Part shown: in pieces, positions 45,011-52,303 of the stretch | How the letters are laid out: every line of letters starts with the position of its first letter | Position numbering within the stretch: the stretch's first letter is position 1 | Assembly (NCBI GenBank): GCA_046329585.1 | Contig: JAXLUI010000002.1 | Location: 1,178,001 to 1,242,000 of the forward strand | Reading direction: 5' to 3' | Origin: DLKC01 sp002478885 | Lineage (GTDB): Bacteria; Bacteroidota; Bacteroidia; Chitinophagales; Chitinophagaceae | Length of the DNA stretch: 64,000 nucleotides | Made by a program: the position numbers and the translations under genes | The notes under the pieces: generated by a model | Told to the model about the DNA's origin: nothing | What the model saw: the letters and a program-made list of their open reading frames with translations, nothing else | The model's database searches: none

Positions 45011-45040
45011 AAAAACTCCACTTTCAAAGTGGAGTTTTTT
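45011..45040 (-). terminator. Terminator of the TPR gene, upstream of nuoA
   Basis: Stem AAAAACTCCACT / AGTGGAGTTTTT with a short loop and a T-run on the minus strand. It starts 10 bp after the TPR-gene stop and separates that transcript from nuo. Confidence 0.85.
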
Positions 45041-45050
45041 TATTGACAAT

Positions 45051-46790
45051 TTATTGGTTCGACTTGCCGCCCGGAGGATTCGCACTCTTAGCGGGGGTTC
45101 CGGTCCCGGTCTTTTTTTGCTGCGCTTTTACCAACTGGTCTTTCGTTGTTTGGGCAAACTTATTTTCTTCGCTTGCCGGGTCAGGGTAGAGCGACAACAT
45201 AGTGTCACAAACCGCTATTGCCTTATCCAAATCCTTTGCATATTGGGCGTAGAAAATGAGCAGGTAATAACTATTATTAAAAATCGTTTTTTTATTCTTT
45301 TCCTTGTCTTTGCCCAGAAAAGTGTTGTAAGCATTAATTGGATCAACAGCGAGCCCTTTGGAAGTATCGACATCACAAAGTTTAGCTGCTGTAACAGTAA
45401 ACCCGAAGGCTTGTTGCTGATCAGGGAAGGCTGCGAGGTAGGCTTTGGCCAGGGAATCGGCTCTCATGCAATTTTTAGCGTCAATCGCTGACTTTGTCAT
45501 ATAGTAATAATCAGAAGCGCCTACTTTCCCTTTGAGTTTGGCCATCTGTATAAACGTATTGGTTTGCTCATCGAATCTTTTTGCCCTGGCTAAGACAGCA
45601 GCTTTAATTCCAAGGAATTGAATTTTATCGATTCCGGAGGTGTCGAGTTCAATGGCTTTATCAAGGTATTTTATTGCATCATCTTCGCTTCCGGCAAATT
45701 TCGCAACGAGCTTACCTGCAAAGACATAGTCGCTTGGTTCGATTTTTTCGGGCGGCGCCTGCTCAAAAAATTCCTTCATATAAGATTTTGCTTTTAAAGA
45801 GTCACCCATTTTATCGTAGTTGTAGGCATAAAGCACTTTTATACGGATATAATCTTTACAGGCGCTGTTTTCCATGTCTTTAACCTTATCCAAAGACTCC
45901 TGGTTCTTTCCCGCACGATACAGGTAATCCGCAAGGAAAAAATCAGTTGCACAATCCTTTTCCGAGTTGGCCATAAATTTATCAAGGTATTCTTTGGCAA
46001 CATTTACATCTCTGTCCTTGTAATAATTGAAGTAGTCAAGGTATACAGGGCCATATGCGGGGTCGGCCGCAATGGCTTTCCCGTACCATTCATTCATGTA
46101 TTCAGTGTTATTCTGGCTTCTGTAAATTCTTCCAATACGGGTATATGCTGCCGCATATTGCGGATTGCGCCTGGTTGCATCCATAAAAGCTTCCACTGCT
46201 TCGCCGCCCTTATCGCTTCCCATTTTTAAATATGCTACGCCCAGGTTTAAGTCTATTTCGGGGCTAACCGGATCCAGTTCTGCAGCCCTCTTTAATTTTT
46301 CAATTGCATAACCGGGGTCTCCCTGTGTGCTGCCGCCATCTGCATTTGCTGCACCAATAGCGTTTAAGATAGCAGGGTCTTCTTTTCCTTTATTTTTTCC
46401 TTTTGTTTGAGTTGTAGCTGTGATTGCCTGCTCAAAACGTTGCTTTGCACTTGCATTGTTCCCTTCCAACAACTCCACATGCCCCATACCAACCCATATC
46501 CATGGATCGTTAACGCCACTGTTCAAAGCCTTCTGGTAGATATCCTTGGCCTTTGCCAAGGCGTCTTTGCTATCTGCCACGGTGTAAGCCTTTAGATATG
46601 CCTGCCCGAGCCAGTAAATAGTGAAAGCATCAGATGGCTTAGCTGCTACAGCCTTCTCAAGCCCCTCCACTGCCTCCCTGATGCGCAGGTAATAAATTTT
46701 TTTTATCCCCTCTTCAACAGTTTGAGAAAAAGTGAGTGAAGTTGCAAAAGCAACAGCGAGCATTGTTAAAATTGTTTTCTTCATTTTCAT
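45051..46790 (-). CDS. Exported tetratricopeptide-repeat protein
   Basis: A 579-residue TPR protein with signal peptide (MKKTILTMLAVAFATSLTFSQ). Repeats are recognisable from about residue 25, for example AVEGLEKAVAAKPSDAFTIYWLGQAY (in two halves), AIEKLKRAAELDPVSPEIDLNLGVAYLKMG and AAAYTRIGRIYRSQNNTEYM. The C-terminus is Lys/Pro/Gly-rich. It lies 23 bp after the PstS-like gene. In Bacteroidota such TPR proteins commonly follow PstS-like and TonB/ExbBD genes; here the ExbBD and TonB genes are absent. Periplasmic scaffold is the inferred role. The start is ambiguous between two ATG codons two codons apart. Confidence 0.85.
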   Translation of the reverse strand: MKMKKTILTMLAVAFATSLTFSQTVEEGIKKIYYLRIREAVEGLEKAVAAKPSDAFTIYWLGQAYLKAYTVADSKDALAKAKDIYQKALNSGVNDPWIWVGMGHVELLEGNNASAKQRFEQAITATTQTKGKNKGKEDPAILNAIGAANADGGSTQGDPGYAIEKLKRAAELDPVSPEIDLNLGVAYLKMGSDKGGEAVEAFMDATRRNPQYAAAYTRIGRIYRSQNNTEYMNEWYGKAIAADPAYGPVYLDYFNYYKDRDVNVAKEYLDKFMANSEKDCATDFFLADYLYRAGKNQESLDKVKDMENSACKDYIRIKVLYAYNYDKMGDSLKAKSYMKEFFEQAPPEKIEPSDYVFAGKLVAKFAGSEDDAIKYLDKAIELDTSGIDKIQFLGIKAAVLARAKRFDEQTNTFIQMAKLKGKVGASDYYYMTKSAIDAKNCMRADSLAKAYLAAFPDQQQAFGFTVTAAKLCDVDTSKGLAVDPINAYNTFLGKDKEKNKKTIFNNSYYLLIFYAQYAKDLDKAIAVCDTMLSLYPDPASEENKFAQTTKDQLVKAQQKKTGTGTPAKSANPPGGKSNQ

Positions 46791-46813
46791 CAATTTATAC
46801 AAGTGGTTTATTT

Positions 46814-47746
46814 TTATTGAAGCGTCCCTGTCCTAACCCCAAAATACATAGTTGCGGGTACAAGATAACTTCTTTTGAAAACCAATTGACCTCTCTCCAG
46901 GTTTAAATAATTACTAAAACCAGACCCGAGACCATTAGAATTCTCTTTTAATATGTAATACAAAGGACGTACCAACGGGTATTGAGCATATGTTATTGTT
47001 GCCTGTGATGGTTTTGCATATGTTCCGCTATCGCAGTTCCTGCTGCATTCCAACAAAGCAAAACTGATGTTTTTTTGATAATCTAATTGTTCGCGGTCAT
47101 CACCATTTGCAACCCAGCTTGACCCGACAAACCCTATTGCGTTATCATTGCCTGCAACATAGTCGACAACAGCCTTACTTCCTTTAACCGCCTGCACATT
47201 TTTACCGAAACCATTTGATTTTACAACTGAGTCGAGCAAGTATCTTACAGTACTCGTAGCGTTATTTCCATCAAGCACCACTGTTTTCGACGTATCACTT
47301 CCATTTAATAACTCCCGAACCTGCCTGAAACTATAAATACTATCCTTAGCACGTCTGTTATAAATCATAATCACCGCATCATAAGCAAGTATGCCGAACT
47401 GTGGCTCGTATGAATAATTTGCATTATAAAAAGCGCTTTCATCCGTGGTCAAACCTTTCGCCACAATAATCATTCTCGTGCTGTCTTTCTGTAAGTCCCT
47501 GAAACAATCGGCCTCAGGCTTGTAAGTCGCGTTAATCTTTGTACCGGGATAAGAAGATTCGTATACTTTTATCTGCTCACTTATTACAGGTTCAAAGCTT
47601 TCGTCCACACTTATATTGATTGTTCCGCTCCTTGGCGTGTCATAGGCACTTTTTCCCTGCTTACTGTCGCAACCATACCCGAAAAAAAATAACAGGCATA
47701 TTAAAATGCCCGAATAGCCACCAGAAGCAAATGTTTTCTTCTTCAT
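46814..47746 (-). CDS. PstS-like substrate-binding lipoprotein
   Basis: A 310-residue periplasmic-binding-protein-like lipoprotein. The lipobox is FFFGYGC at the end of the signal. The body has SVDESFEPVISEQIKVYES, IIVAKGLTTDE, and a GNNATSTVRYLLDSV segment resembling the phosphate loop of PstS-type proteins. No pstCAB genes are nearby, so it is more likely a Bacteroidota TonB-linked PstS-like protein than part of a phosphate importer. Its ATG overlaps the upstream gene's stop (TAATG). Confidence 0.82.
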   Translation of the reverse strand: MKKKTFASGGYSGILICLLFFFGYGCDSKQGKSAYDTPRSGTINISVDESFEPVISEQIKVYESSYPGTKINATYKPEADCFRDLQKDSTRMIIVAKGLTTDESAFYNANYSYEPQFGILAYDAVIMIYNRRAKDSIYSFRQVRELLNGSDTSKTVVLDGNNATSTVRYLLDSVVKSNGFGKNVQAVKGSKAVVDYVAGNDNAIGFVGSSWVANGDDREQLDYQKNISFALLECSRNCDSGTYAKPSQATITYAQYPLVRPLYYILKENSNGLGSGFSNYLNLERGQLVFKRSYLVPATMYFGVRTGTLQ

Positions 47747-47979
47747 TAATCCTCTTTCTTTATACCTCTGTATAACCTGAAACTACCATAAAGCAAACAT
47801 AAGCCACCAAAAGCATAAATCATAATTGGATCAAACTGCTGCACGAGATTCAAACCAATCTTTTCATTAAGAAACATCAACACACCTATGCCCGTTATAA
47901 CAATACCAATAGTGATATTGTAGATCGACCGCATTACCGTATAATTTTTCTTTTGTTTCTCTCTGAAATCATTTTCCAT
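47746..47979 (-). CDS. Small membrane protein, first gene of the PstS-like/TPR run
   Basis: A 77-residue protein with a charged N-terminus (ENDFREKQKKNYTVMR) and two helices (IYNITIGIVITGIGVLMFL and PIMIYAFGGLCLLYGSFRLY). It ends in KKED. The start giving MENDF is preferred to one 16 codons upstream. One-base overlap with the PstS-like gene suggests coupled translation. No family is recognised. The 415-bp gap upstream holds a solo repeat and the phosphatase promoter. Confidence 0.72.
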   Translation of the reverse strand: MENDFREKQKKNYTVMRSIYNITIGIVITGIGVLMFLNEKIGLNLVQQFDPIMIYAFGGLCLLYGSFRLYRGIKKED

Positions 47980-48244
47980 CGCTGACTTATTTTTGGCCGG
48001 GGGTGGCAAATTAGTAATTTTTATCATAAAGCGGTGATGAATGTTATATTCTTACAAAAAAACTTCCCGATACATAAAACTTTCAATCCGGCCCTGCTTA
48101 TTTTAGAGAATTTCAATTCGTTTTAAATGGTTTAATTAAACAGATGCAATTACAAATTAAATCCATACGCTTCCACTAAAAAATATCCAATCAATTATAT
48201 GTTCTTTTTTTATTATCCGGCTGTTCAATAAATTTTCCGCTTTC

Positions 48245-48264
48245 GTTGCGTCGCACACTTCCAC
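48245..48264 (+). repeat. Interspersed repeat core, solo, decayed end
   Basis: GTTGCGTCGCACACTTCCAC: the first 16 bases are perfect, the last four have diverged. The outward flank has TTTTTTTATTATCCGGCTG. No opposing arm is seen. Confidence 0.75.
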
Positions 48265-48358
48265 ACCTCATCCGCTATAGGGCAAAAGAGTAACAGGCTA
48301 ACCAGTATTGCTCATTGCCATCACTTGAAAACCGGTAATACTCAGAGGCTGTATCACT

Positions 48359-48389
48359 TTGACAGAAGTTATTTCTTGCATTATCTTTA
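48359..48389 (+). promoter_or_regulatory. Promoter of the low-molecular-weight phosphatase gene
   Basis: TTG at 48359-48361, a 20-bp spacer, then TATCTTTA at 48382-48389, one base off TAnnTTTG. The ATG follows 5 bp later, so transcription would start at or very near the start codon. The same 20-bp spacing occurs at dapD and the LiaF-like gene. Confidence 0.6.
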
Positions 48390-48394
48390 CCGCC

Positions 48395-48868
48395 ATGAAA
48401 GTTTTAATGGTGTGTCTGGGCAATATTTGCAGAAGTCCGCTTGCAGAAGGCATATTGCAACACAAGGCCAAACAAGCCGGACTTAAATGGTTAGTGGATA
48501 GTGCCGGAACAAGCAACTATCACATCGGCGACCAACCCCATCAACTTTCTCAAAAAGTCGCAATGATAAATGGAATCGATATCAGCAGGCAAAAGGCACG
48601 GCAATTCAGTAAAGACGACATGGTTAAATTCGACAAGATATATGTCATGGATAGCCAAAACTACCAGGATGTAAAAGTTATTTCCCGGGAGTTCTGGAAT
48701 GAGGACAGAGTTAAATTACTTCTGAATGAATCCCACCCAGGCAGCAACATGAATGTTCCTGACCCCTGGTTTGGGACCGAAGATGGCTATCATAAAGTGT
48801 ACCAATTGATCAGTGATGCCTGCGAGGCGATTGTTCACAAAACCATACAGCACAAAACAACAAAATAG
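48395..48868 (+). CDS. Low-molecular-weight protein tyrosine phosphatase
   Basis: A 157-residue phosphatase. The catalytic P-loop is CLGNICRSP at residues 7-15, with nucleophile C7 and the phosphate-binding arginine. The general acid is in VPDPWFGTED near residue 125. The start chosen gives MKVLMVCLGN. It precedes hisS by 48 bp and may be cotranscribed; targets are unknown. Confidence 0.92.
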   Translation: MKVLMVCLGNICRSPLAEGILQHKAKQAGLKWLVDSAGTSNYHIGDQPHQLSQKVAMINGIDISRQKARQFSKDDMVKFDKIYVMDSQNYQDVKVISREFWNEDRVKLLLNESHPGSNMNVPDPWFGTEDGYHKVYQLISDACEAIVHKTIQHKTTK

Positions 48869-48916
48869 CAAACACCTTTTCTTTGAAAGTCCACGCATAA
48901 TATTCAAAACAAATAC

Positions 48917-50308
48917 ATGGCAAAGGTTACAGTGAGTTTACCCCAGGGCACAAGAGATTTCGATGCAGTTACCATTAAGAAAAGAAATTACATTTTCGAC
49001 AACATCAAAAACGTGTTCGTGTTATATGGCTTCCAGCCTTTGGAAACGCCGGCTATGGAAAATCTCGAAACCCTCATGGGCAAATATGGCGATGAAGGCG
49101 ACAAGCTCATTTTTAAAATACTCAATAACGGGCTTGAGAATCCTGCTAAACAACAAAAGGCAAAAGAGGATTTTCTACAGGTGCTTGAAGGCAAGAATAT
49201 AAAAGGAATCACAGAAAGGGCTTTGCGCTACGATCTGACCATTCCCTTTGCACGGTACGTTGCCATGAACCAGGGGCAACTAACTTTCCCTTTTAAACGA
49301 TACCAGGTACAGCCAGTTTGGAGAGCCGACAGACCTCAAAAAGGGCGTTACCGTGAATTCTGGCAGTGCGACGCAGATGTTGTAGGCAGCCTTTCTCTAT
49401 TGAACGAAGTCGACTTCATTAACATCTACGCGACCGCGTTCCGTGAACTGAAGGTAGATGTCGAAATTAGAATAAACAACCGGAAACTGTTGGCAGCACT
49501 GGCTGAATTATGCGGCGGAGTGCATAAGATGATTGACATAACCATCGCTATCGACAAAATCGACAAGATTGGTCTTGAAAAGGTAAAAGAAGAATTGAAA
49601 CAACGGGGGCTGAATGAAGAAGAGGTGTATTTTATTGAAAAATATTTATCAGTCGCCGGCACCAACGAAGAAAAACTTGAGCAGGCATCAGCATTGCTTG
49701 CCGACACAGAAACCGGGAAAAAAGGGCTAGAAGAACTGGGTTATATCAATGAATTCATCAAGAAAAATACCAATATCAGCAACCTTGTTTTTGACTTTAC
49801 CTTAGCACGCGGACTCAACTACTATACCGGAAGTATTTTTGAAGTAAAAGCAACCAATGTATCGATGGGCAGTATTGGCGGCGGCGGGAGGTACGATGAT
49901 CTCACCGGCCTTTTTGGCGTTCCAAATCTGCCGGGAGTGGGTATCAGTTTTGGTGTCGACCGAATCTTTGATGTCATGGAGGAATTAAAATTGTTCCCCG
50001 GCAATCTGGAAAAAGGCAGCGATGTGCTGTGCTTTAATCTTGGAAAAGACGCTGCTGAGGAAGCCTTCAAACTCATGCAGCACTTAAGAACCGCAGGAGT
50101 AAGTTGCGAAATATTTCATGAAGAAGCAAAGTTTGACAAGCAATTCAAATACGCGGAAAAAAAGCATATTACGTTCGCTATTATTATTGGTGCAAACGAA
50201 CTTACTGAAGGGGCTTTTATTCTTAAAAATCTTTCAACAGGAGTTCAACAGACCTTCGCCAATTCGGCTATAATGGAAGCCATATCTGAAATAAAAAAGC
50301 CCTCTTGA
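48917..50308 (+). CDS. hisS: Histidyl-tRNA synthetase
   Basis: A 463-residue class II synthetase charging tRNA-His. Motif 1 is in GFQPLETPAMENLETL, motif 2 in FKRYQVQPVWRADRPQKGRYREFWQCD (read in two parts), the histidine-A loop in LARGLNYYTGSIFEV, and motif 3 in GVGISFGVDRIFDVM. The C-terminal anticodon-binding domain starts near residue 370. A bidirectional hairpin overlaps its last codons. Confidence 0.96.
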   Translation: MAKVTVSLPQGTRDFDAVTIKKRNYIFDNIKNVFVLYGFQPLETPAMENLETLMGKYGDEGDKLIFKILNNGLENPAKQQKAKEDFLQVLEGKNIKGITERALRYDLTIPFARYVAMNQGQLTFPFKRYQVQPVWRADRPQKGRYREFWQCDADVVGSLSLLNEVDFINIYATAFRELKVDVEIRINNRKLLAALAELCGGVHKMIDITIAIDKIDKIGLEKVKEELKQRGLNEEEVYFIEKYLSVAGTNEEKLEQASALLADTETGKKGLEELGYINEFIKKNTNISNLVFDFTLARGLNYYTGSIFEVKATNVSMGSIGGGGRYDDLTGLFGVPNLPGVGISFGVDRIFDVMEELKLFPGNLEKGSDVLCFNLGKDAAEEAFKLMQHLRTAGVSCEIFHEEAKFDKQFKYAEKKHITFAIIIGANELTEGAFILKNLSTGVQQTFANSAIMEAISEIKKPS

Positions 50309-50315
50309 TGAGGGC
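50293..50315 (-). terminator. Terminator of the small secreted-protein gene, overlapping the hisS end
   Basis: Stem GCCCTC / GAGGGC with a 5-nt loop, followed on the minus strand by TTTTTT. The left arm and T-run lie inside the last hisS codons, including the stop. Confidence 0.7.
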
Positions 50316-50324
50316 CTGATGATA

Positions 50325-50720
50325 TTAATTTATTGCAATTGGCTCTTCTTTCTTTGCAGGCAATCTTATTAAGCCTGTCGATTTTTCCGGCTCTGCTTTA
50401 GCCGCATCGAGTACCATTCCCGTCACAAAAATAGTTAGCCCGCTGATTTTCTTTGTAGAAGAATCTCTCTTAAAAACAACAATGCCATCGGCATAACTTA
50501 TACTAAAAGAATCCAAGCCTATTTTCGTCATAGACGCATTGCCCATTGAAGTGGTCAAATACAACTGGTTGTCCAACCATTCAACTGAGGCCTCTGTCAA
50601 CGGGCCGCCATCTTTAAATTCGAATTTCCCATAGAATTCGGCAAAAACAGTAGAGTCCTGCGCTTTTAATCCACAAAAGGCCACCAGTAAAAGTGCAGCT
50701 ACCAGGAATGATCTTTTCAT
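50325..50720 (-). CDS. Small secreted protein, 131 aa
   Basis: The signal peptide is MKRSFLVAALLLVAFCGLKAQ. The mature part of about 110 residues looks beta-rich (FAEFYGKFEFKDGGPLTEASVEWLD, MTKIGLDSFSISYADGIVVF) and no catalytic residues stand out. I do not recognise the family. It is convergent with hisS. Confidence 0.7.
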   Translation of the reverse strand: MKRSFLVAALLLVAFCGLKAQDSTVFAEFYGKFEFKDGGPLTEASVEWLDNQLYLTTSMGNASMTKIGLDSFSISYADGIVVFKRDSSTKKISGLTIFVTGMVLDAAKAEPEKSTGLIRLPAKKEEPIAIN

Positions 50721-50792
50721 TGTAAATATTTTCAACAATTTAAAAACTATGCTTGGAATAATAAAATCATTTAACCCCTTTTAATACATGGC

Positions 50793-51989
50793 TCAGGTTA
50801 ACCCCTCATAAATAATGGCAGCACCCTGCCCAACACCAATACACATCGTTGCCAGCCCGTATTTACTGTTACGTCTTCTCATTTCGTGTAGCAATGTTGT
50901 GGCAATACGAACGCCGCTGCATCCCAACGGGTGGCCCAAAGCGATTGCACCGCCATTTACATTTACTTTATTGTTGTCAAAATCAAGTTCTTTGATACAA
51001 GCCAGCGACTGCGATGCAAATGCCTCATTCAGTTCTACCAGGTCAATGTCTTTCACCGATAGCCCGGCACGTTTGAGCGTCTTAATTGTTGCAGGCACCG
51101 GCCCCATTCCCATGATGGCCGGATCAACACCAGCCACACCCATACTTACTATCCTTGCCATTGGTTGCAGGTTAAACGCCTTCACTGCTTCTTCACCGGC
51201 AAGCAGCATCGCAGCGGCGCCGTCATTGATACCACTTGAGTTTCCCGCTGTAACCGACCCATCTTTTTTAAATGCCGGTTTTAGTGAACCAAGTTTTTCA
51301 ATGGTTGTCTTACGTGGGTGCTCATCTTTGGTAAACCAAGTAACCAGCCTGTCTTCCATCAGTTCAACCGCCGCTATTTCATCTTCCCATATACCTGCCT
51401 CCAACGCAGCAAAATATTTTTCCTGCGATTGAAAAGCGAACAAATCCTGCTCCTGCCGGCTTATTTCCCACTGTTCAGCCACATTCTCCGCTGTTTCGCC
51501 CATTGAAAACGGGTAATATTTTTCTGCCAGGGTTGGGTTAATGAAACGCCAGCCTAACGTTGTATCAACCATTTCAGTCTTGCGCCCCCAAGCGGCATCC
51601 GCCTTACCCATTACAAAAGGCGCCCTTGTCATACTCTCAACACCACAGGCAACATACATAGCACCCTCGTTACACATAATTGCCCTGCTCGCATCCATAA
51701 TTGCCTGTAGCCCGCTTGCACAAAGCCTATTAACGGTTGTTCCCGCAACGGTATAGGGCAACCCTGCCAGCAATGCGGCCATCCGGGCAACATTGCGATT
51801 ATCTTCGCCGGCCTGGTTAGCATCGCCGGCAATCACATCTTCTATCATGCGCACGTCAATGCTTTCATTGCGCGCCAACAGATTTCTTATGGTGTGCGCC
51901 AACAGGTCATCGGGCCTTACAGCGGCAAGCTTTCCACCATATTTTCCAATAGGAGTTCGCACGGCATCAATTACATAAACAGGTTTCAT
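50793..51989 (-). CDS. pcaF: Acetyl-CoA C-acyltransferase, PcaF/PaaJ-like
   Basis: A 398-residue thiolase. The nucleophile is C90 in NRLCASGLQAIMDA, and the other catalytic residues lie in GGAIALGHPLGCSGVRI and CIGVGQG. The segment MTRAPFVMGKADAAWGRK and DTTLGWRFINP resembles 3-oxoadipyl-CoA thiolases, which finish aromatic-acid degradation by the beta-ketoadipate or phenylacetate route. None of the other pathway genes are present, so a general acetyl-CoA acetyltransferase role remains possible. The ATG chosen gives MKPVYVIDAVRTPIG; starts 2 and 8 codons upstream are possible. Confidence 0.85.
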   Translation of the reverse strand: MKPVYVIDAVRTPIGKYGGKLAAVRPDDLLAHTIRNLLARNESIDVRMIEDVIAGDANQAGEDNRNVARMAALLAGLPYTVAGTTVNRLCASGLQAIMDASRAIMCNEGAMYVACGVESMTRAPFVMGKADAAWGRKTEMVDTTLGWRFINPTLAEKYYPFSMGETAENVAEQWEISRQEQDLFAFQSQEKYFAALEAGIWEDEIAAVELMEDRLVTWFTKDEHPRKTTIEKLGSLKPAFKKDGSVTAGNSSGINDGAAAMLLAGEEAVKAFNLQPMARIVSMGVAGVDPAIMGMGPVPATIKTLKRAGLSVKDIDLVELNEAFASQSLACIKELDFDNNKVNVNGGAIALGHPLGCSGVRIATTLLHEMRRRNSKYGLATMCIGVGQGAAIIYEGLT

Positions 51990-52138
51990 CTGCATTTTTT
52001 TGTTTTGAGACATTTTCCATTCACCAGTGCTGCAAGTTAAGTGATGACACAATACGAAAGGTCCGCATGGGTTTATAAGAAACCGGAACAGCCTGTGATT
52101 TTTTATTGACCCAGCTTAATAACCCTGTTTGAGCTTCT

Positions 52139-52265
52139 CTTGCGTCGCACTCTTGTACTTGCATATCTTTACTCACCAATCGCAATTGAAAGAATGCTCT
52201 CATACCGTAGCTTATTTTTTACGATTGATGCATAAAGTACTGAACGACGCCGGGAGTGACACAAC
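52139..52265. repeat. Inverted pair of the interspersed repeat
   Basis: Left core 52139-52158 (CTTGCGTCGCACTCTTGTAC) and a right core whose outer 12 bases, GAGTGACACAAC at 52254-52265, match the second subtype and are followed by AGGCGATGCC. The inner end of the right core has diverged. The tail GCCGGCTACCAAAAATTATTG follows. It fills the 314-bp gap between the thiolase and lptD genes. Confidence 0.75.
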
Positions 52266-52303
52266 AGGCGATGCCATGAAAAACAAATGCCGGCTACCAA
52301 AAA

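Noticed and set aside
46814..47746. A complete phosphate ABC importer
   Set aside because: Only a PstS-like protein is present. No permease, ATPase or PhoU gene is in the window.
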